From assembly GCA_025464585.1 (NCBI GenBank), contig JAODGL010000117.1, positions 1-13,335 of the forward strand: a stretch of 13,335 nucleotides of DNA. Direction: 5' to 3'. The stretch is from Methanosarcinales archaeon. Lineage in GTDB: Archaea > Halobacteriota > Syntropharchaeia > Alkanophagales > Methanospirareceae. A program made the translations under genes and the position numbers. The notes beneath the pieces are model-generated. The model worked only from the letters and a program-made list of their open reading frames with translations. It searched no databases and was not told the DNA's origin. Position 1 is the stretch's first letter. Every line of letters begins with the position of its first letter. Of the stretch, positions 12,914-13,335 are shown piece after piece.

Positions 12914-13255
12914 ATGGATGCTGAGGAGATAGAGAGGAAACTGGAAGAGAAGAAAGAGCACATAAAGAAGGTTTTTCATATTAAAGAAATAGGACTATTT
13001 GGTTCTTATATTAGAGGAGAACAGACCGCAAGCAGTGATATAGATGTTCTTGTTGAATTTGAGAAGGGGCACAAGGACTTTTTTAATTATATGAGATTAA
13101 AATATTACCTTGAAGAGCTTCTGAGGAGGGACGTGGATCTTGTGATAAAAAGTGCAGTAAAATCAAGATTGAGAGAAAGGATTTTTAACGAGGTCGAATA
13201 TGTCTATTTAGAATCTGAAAAAGCATCAGGAGAAGAGCAAGAGGCTAATGGGTGA
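12914..13255 (+). CDS. Minimal nucleotidyltransferase (MNT family), likely antitoxin
   Basis: A 113-residue MNT-fold protein. It has the GSX10DXD signature with G30-S31 in GLFGSYIRGE, D42 and D44 in SDIDVLV, and the third acidic residue D75 in RRDVDLVIK, so it looks catalytically competent. The N-terminal helix (2-20) is highly charged. The C-terminus ESEKASGEEQEANG is low-complexity. Such genes are usually followed by a HEPN (DUF86) toxin gene with short spacing or overlap; only 80 bases remain in the window and they contain no HEPN start, so the partner, if any, lies outside or is absent. It shares only fold-level similarity with the MNT protein at 7978-8328, so it is not a recent copy of it. 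Confidence 0.9.
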   Translation: MDAEEIERKLEEKKEHIKKVFHIKEIGLFGSYIRGEQTASSDIDVLVEFEKGHKDFFNYMRLKYYLEELLRRDVDLVIKSAVKSRLRERIFNEVEYVYLESEKASGEEQEANG

Positions 13256-13335
13256 TGAGTAACGGGAGAAGAGTGGCTGAGGAGGGCTAAAGGCGAAGCG
13301 AAAGGCGAAAGGGTAATGGGTGATGAAAAGATGAA
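13246..13335 (+). repeat. Purine-rich low-complexity tail with short direct repeats
   Basis: TAATGGGTGATGA occurs at 13246-13258, across the end of the MNT gene, and again at 13314-13326. Between them is reiterated GGCGAA / GAAGCGAAAGG-type sequence. Slippage expansion is likely. A gene could start at the right edge, but too little is visible to say. Confidence 0.6.

Noticed and set aside
13246..13335. Possible CRISPR-like array
   Set aside because: Only two copies of a 13-nt word with low-complexity sequence between them; no regular spacers. No CRISPR array is seen elsewhere in the window.

Overview
This window looks archaeal. Start codons are preceded by TATA-like boxes at spacings typical of archaea, some of them implying leaderless transcripts. 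The tRNA gene has no encoded CCA. The gene set is that of an anaerobic, probably euryarchaeal (methanogen- or ANME-like) organism: small 2[4Fe-4S] ferredoxin, a MinD-type ATPase carrying a ferredoxin insert, an archaeal IMPase/FBPase, a cis-prenyltransferase homologue, HEPN/MNT modules and a DUF2283-like protein. The lineage is inferred; no taxonomic marker settles it.

Left part (1-1280): a short AT-rich tract with a hairpin, then a divergent cis-prenyltransferase homologue on the minus strand that starts only 7 nt after a minus-strand tRNA-Ser(GCU). A ferredoxin gene diverges from the tRNA, and one palindromic TATA box lies between the two.

Middle left (1281-4263): a mostly decayed region. 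Two transposase fragments, both minus strand, flank an intact minus-strand pair: a ModE-type regulator and lysA (diaminopimelate decarboxylase, last step of lysine synthesis). The two fragments are collinear pieces of one transposase type and share a 39-nt stretch with one mismatch, as if a single remnant had been split.

Centre (4264-10074): plus-strand amidotransferase genes. carB (single-chain carbamoyl phosphate synthase large subunit) is followed by a complete HepT/MntA toxin-antitoxin pair, then carA (glutaminase subunit) 11 nt further on, then hisH (glutaminase subunit of imidazole glycerol phosphate synthase). CarA and CarB together make carbamoyl phosphate for pyrimidine and arginine synthesis. 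The toxin-antitoxin module sits exactly between the two genes for one enzyme.

Right part (10075-13335): a 271-bp intergenic region rich in long inverted repeats; a minus-strand IMPase/FBPase diverging from a plus-strand MinD/ferredoxin ATPase; a minus-strand SlyD-like FKBP prolyl isomerase; then a short DUF2283-like ORF and a second MNT nucleotidyltransferase whose HEPN partner, if any, would lie beyond the window edge.

Most interesting: the carB-hepT-mntA-carA arrangement, the split transposase around modE-lysA, the catalytically eroded cis-prenyltransferase coupled to a tRNA, a hairpin present in two nearly identical copies in the same orientation relative to the gene upstream, and the structured intergenic region after hisH.
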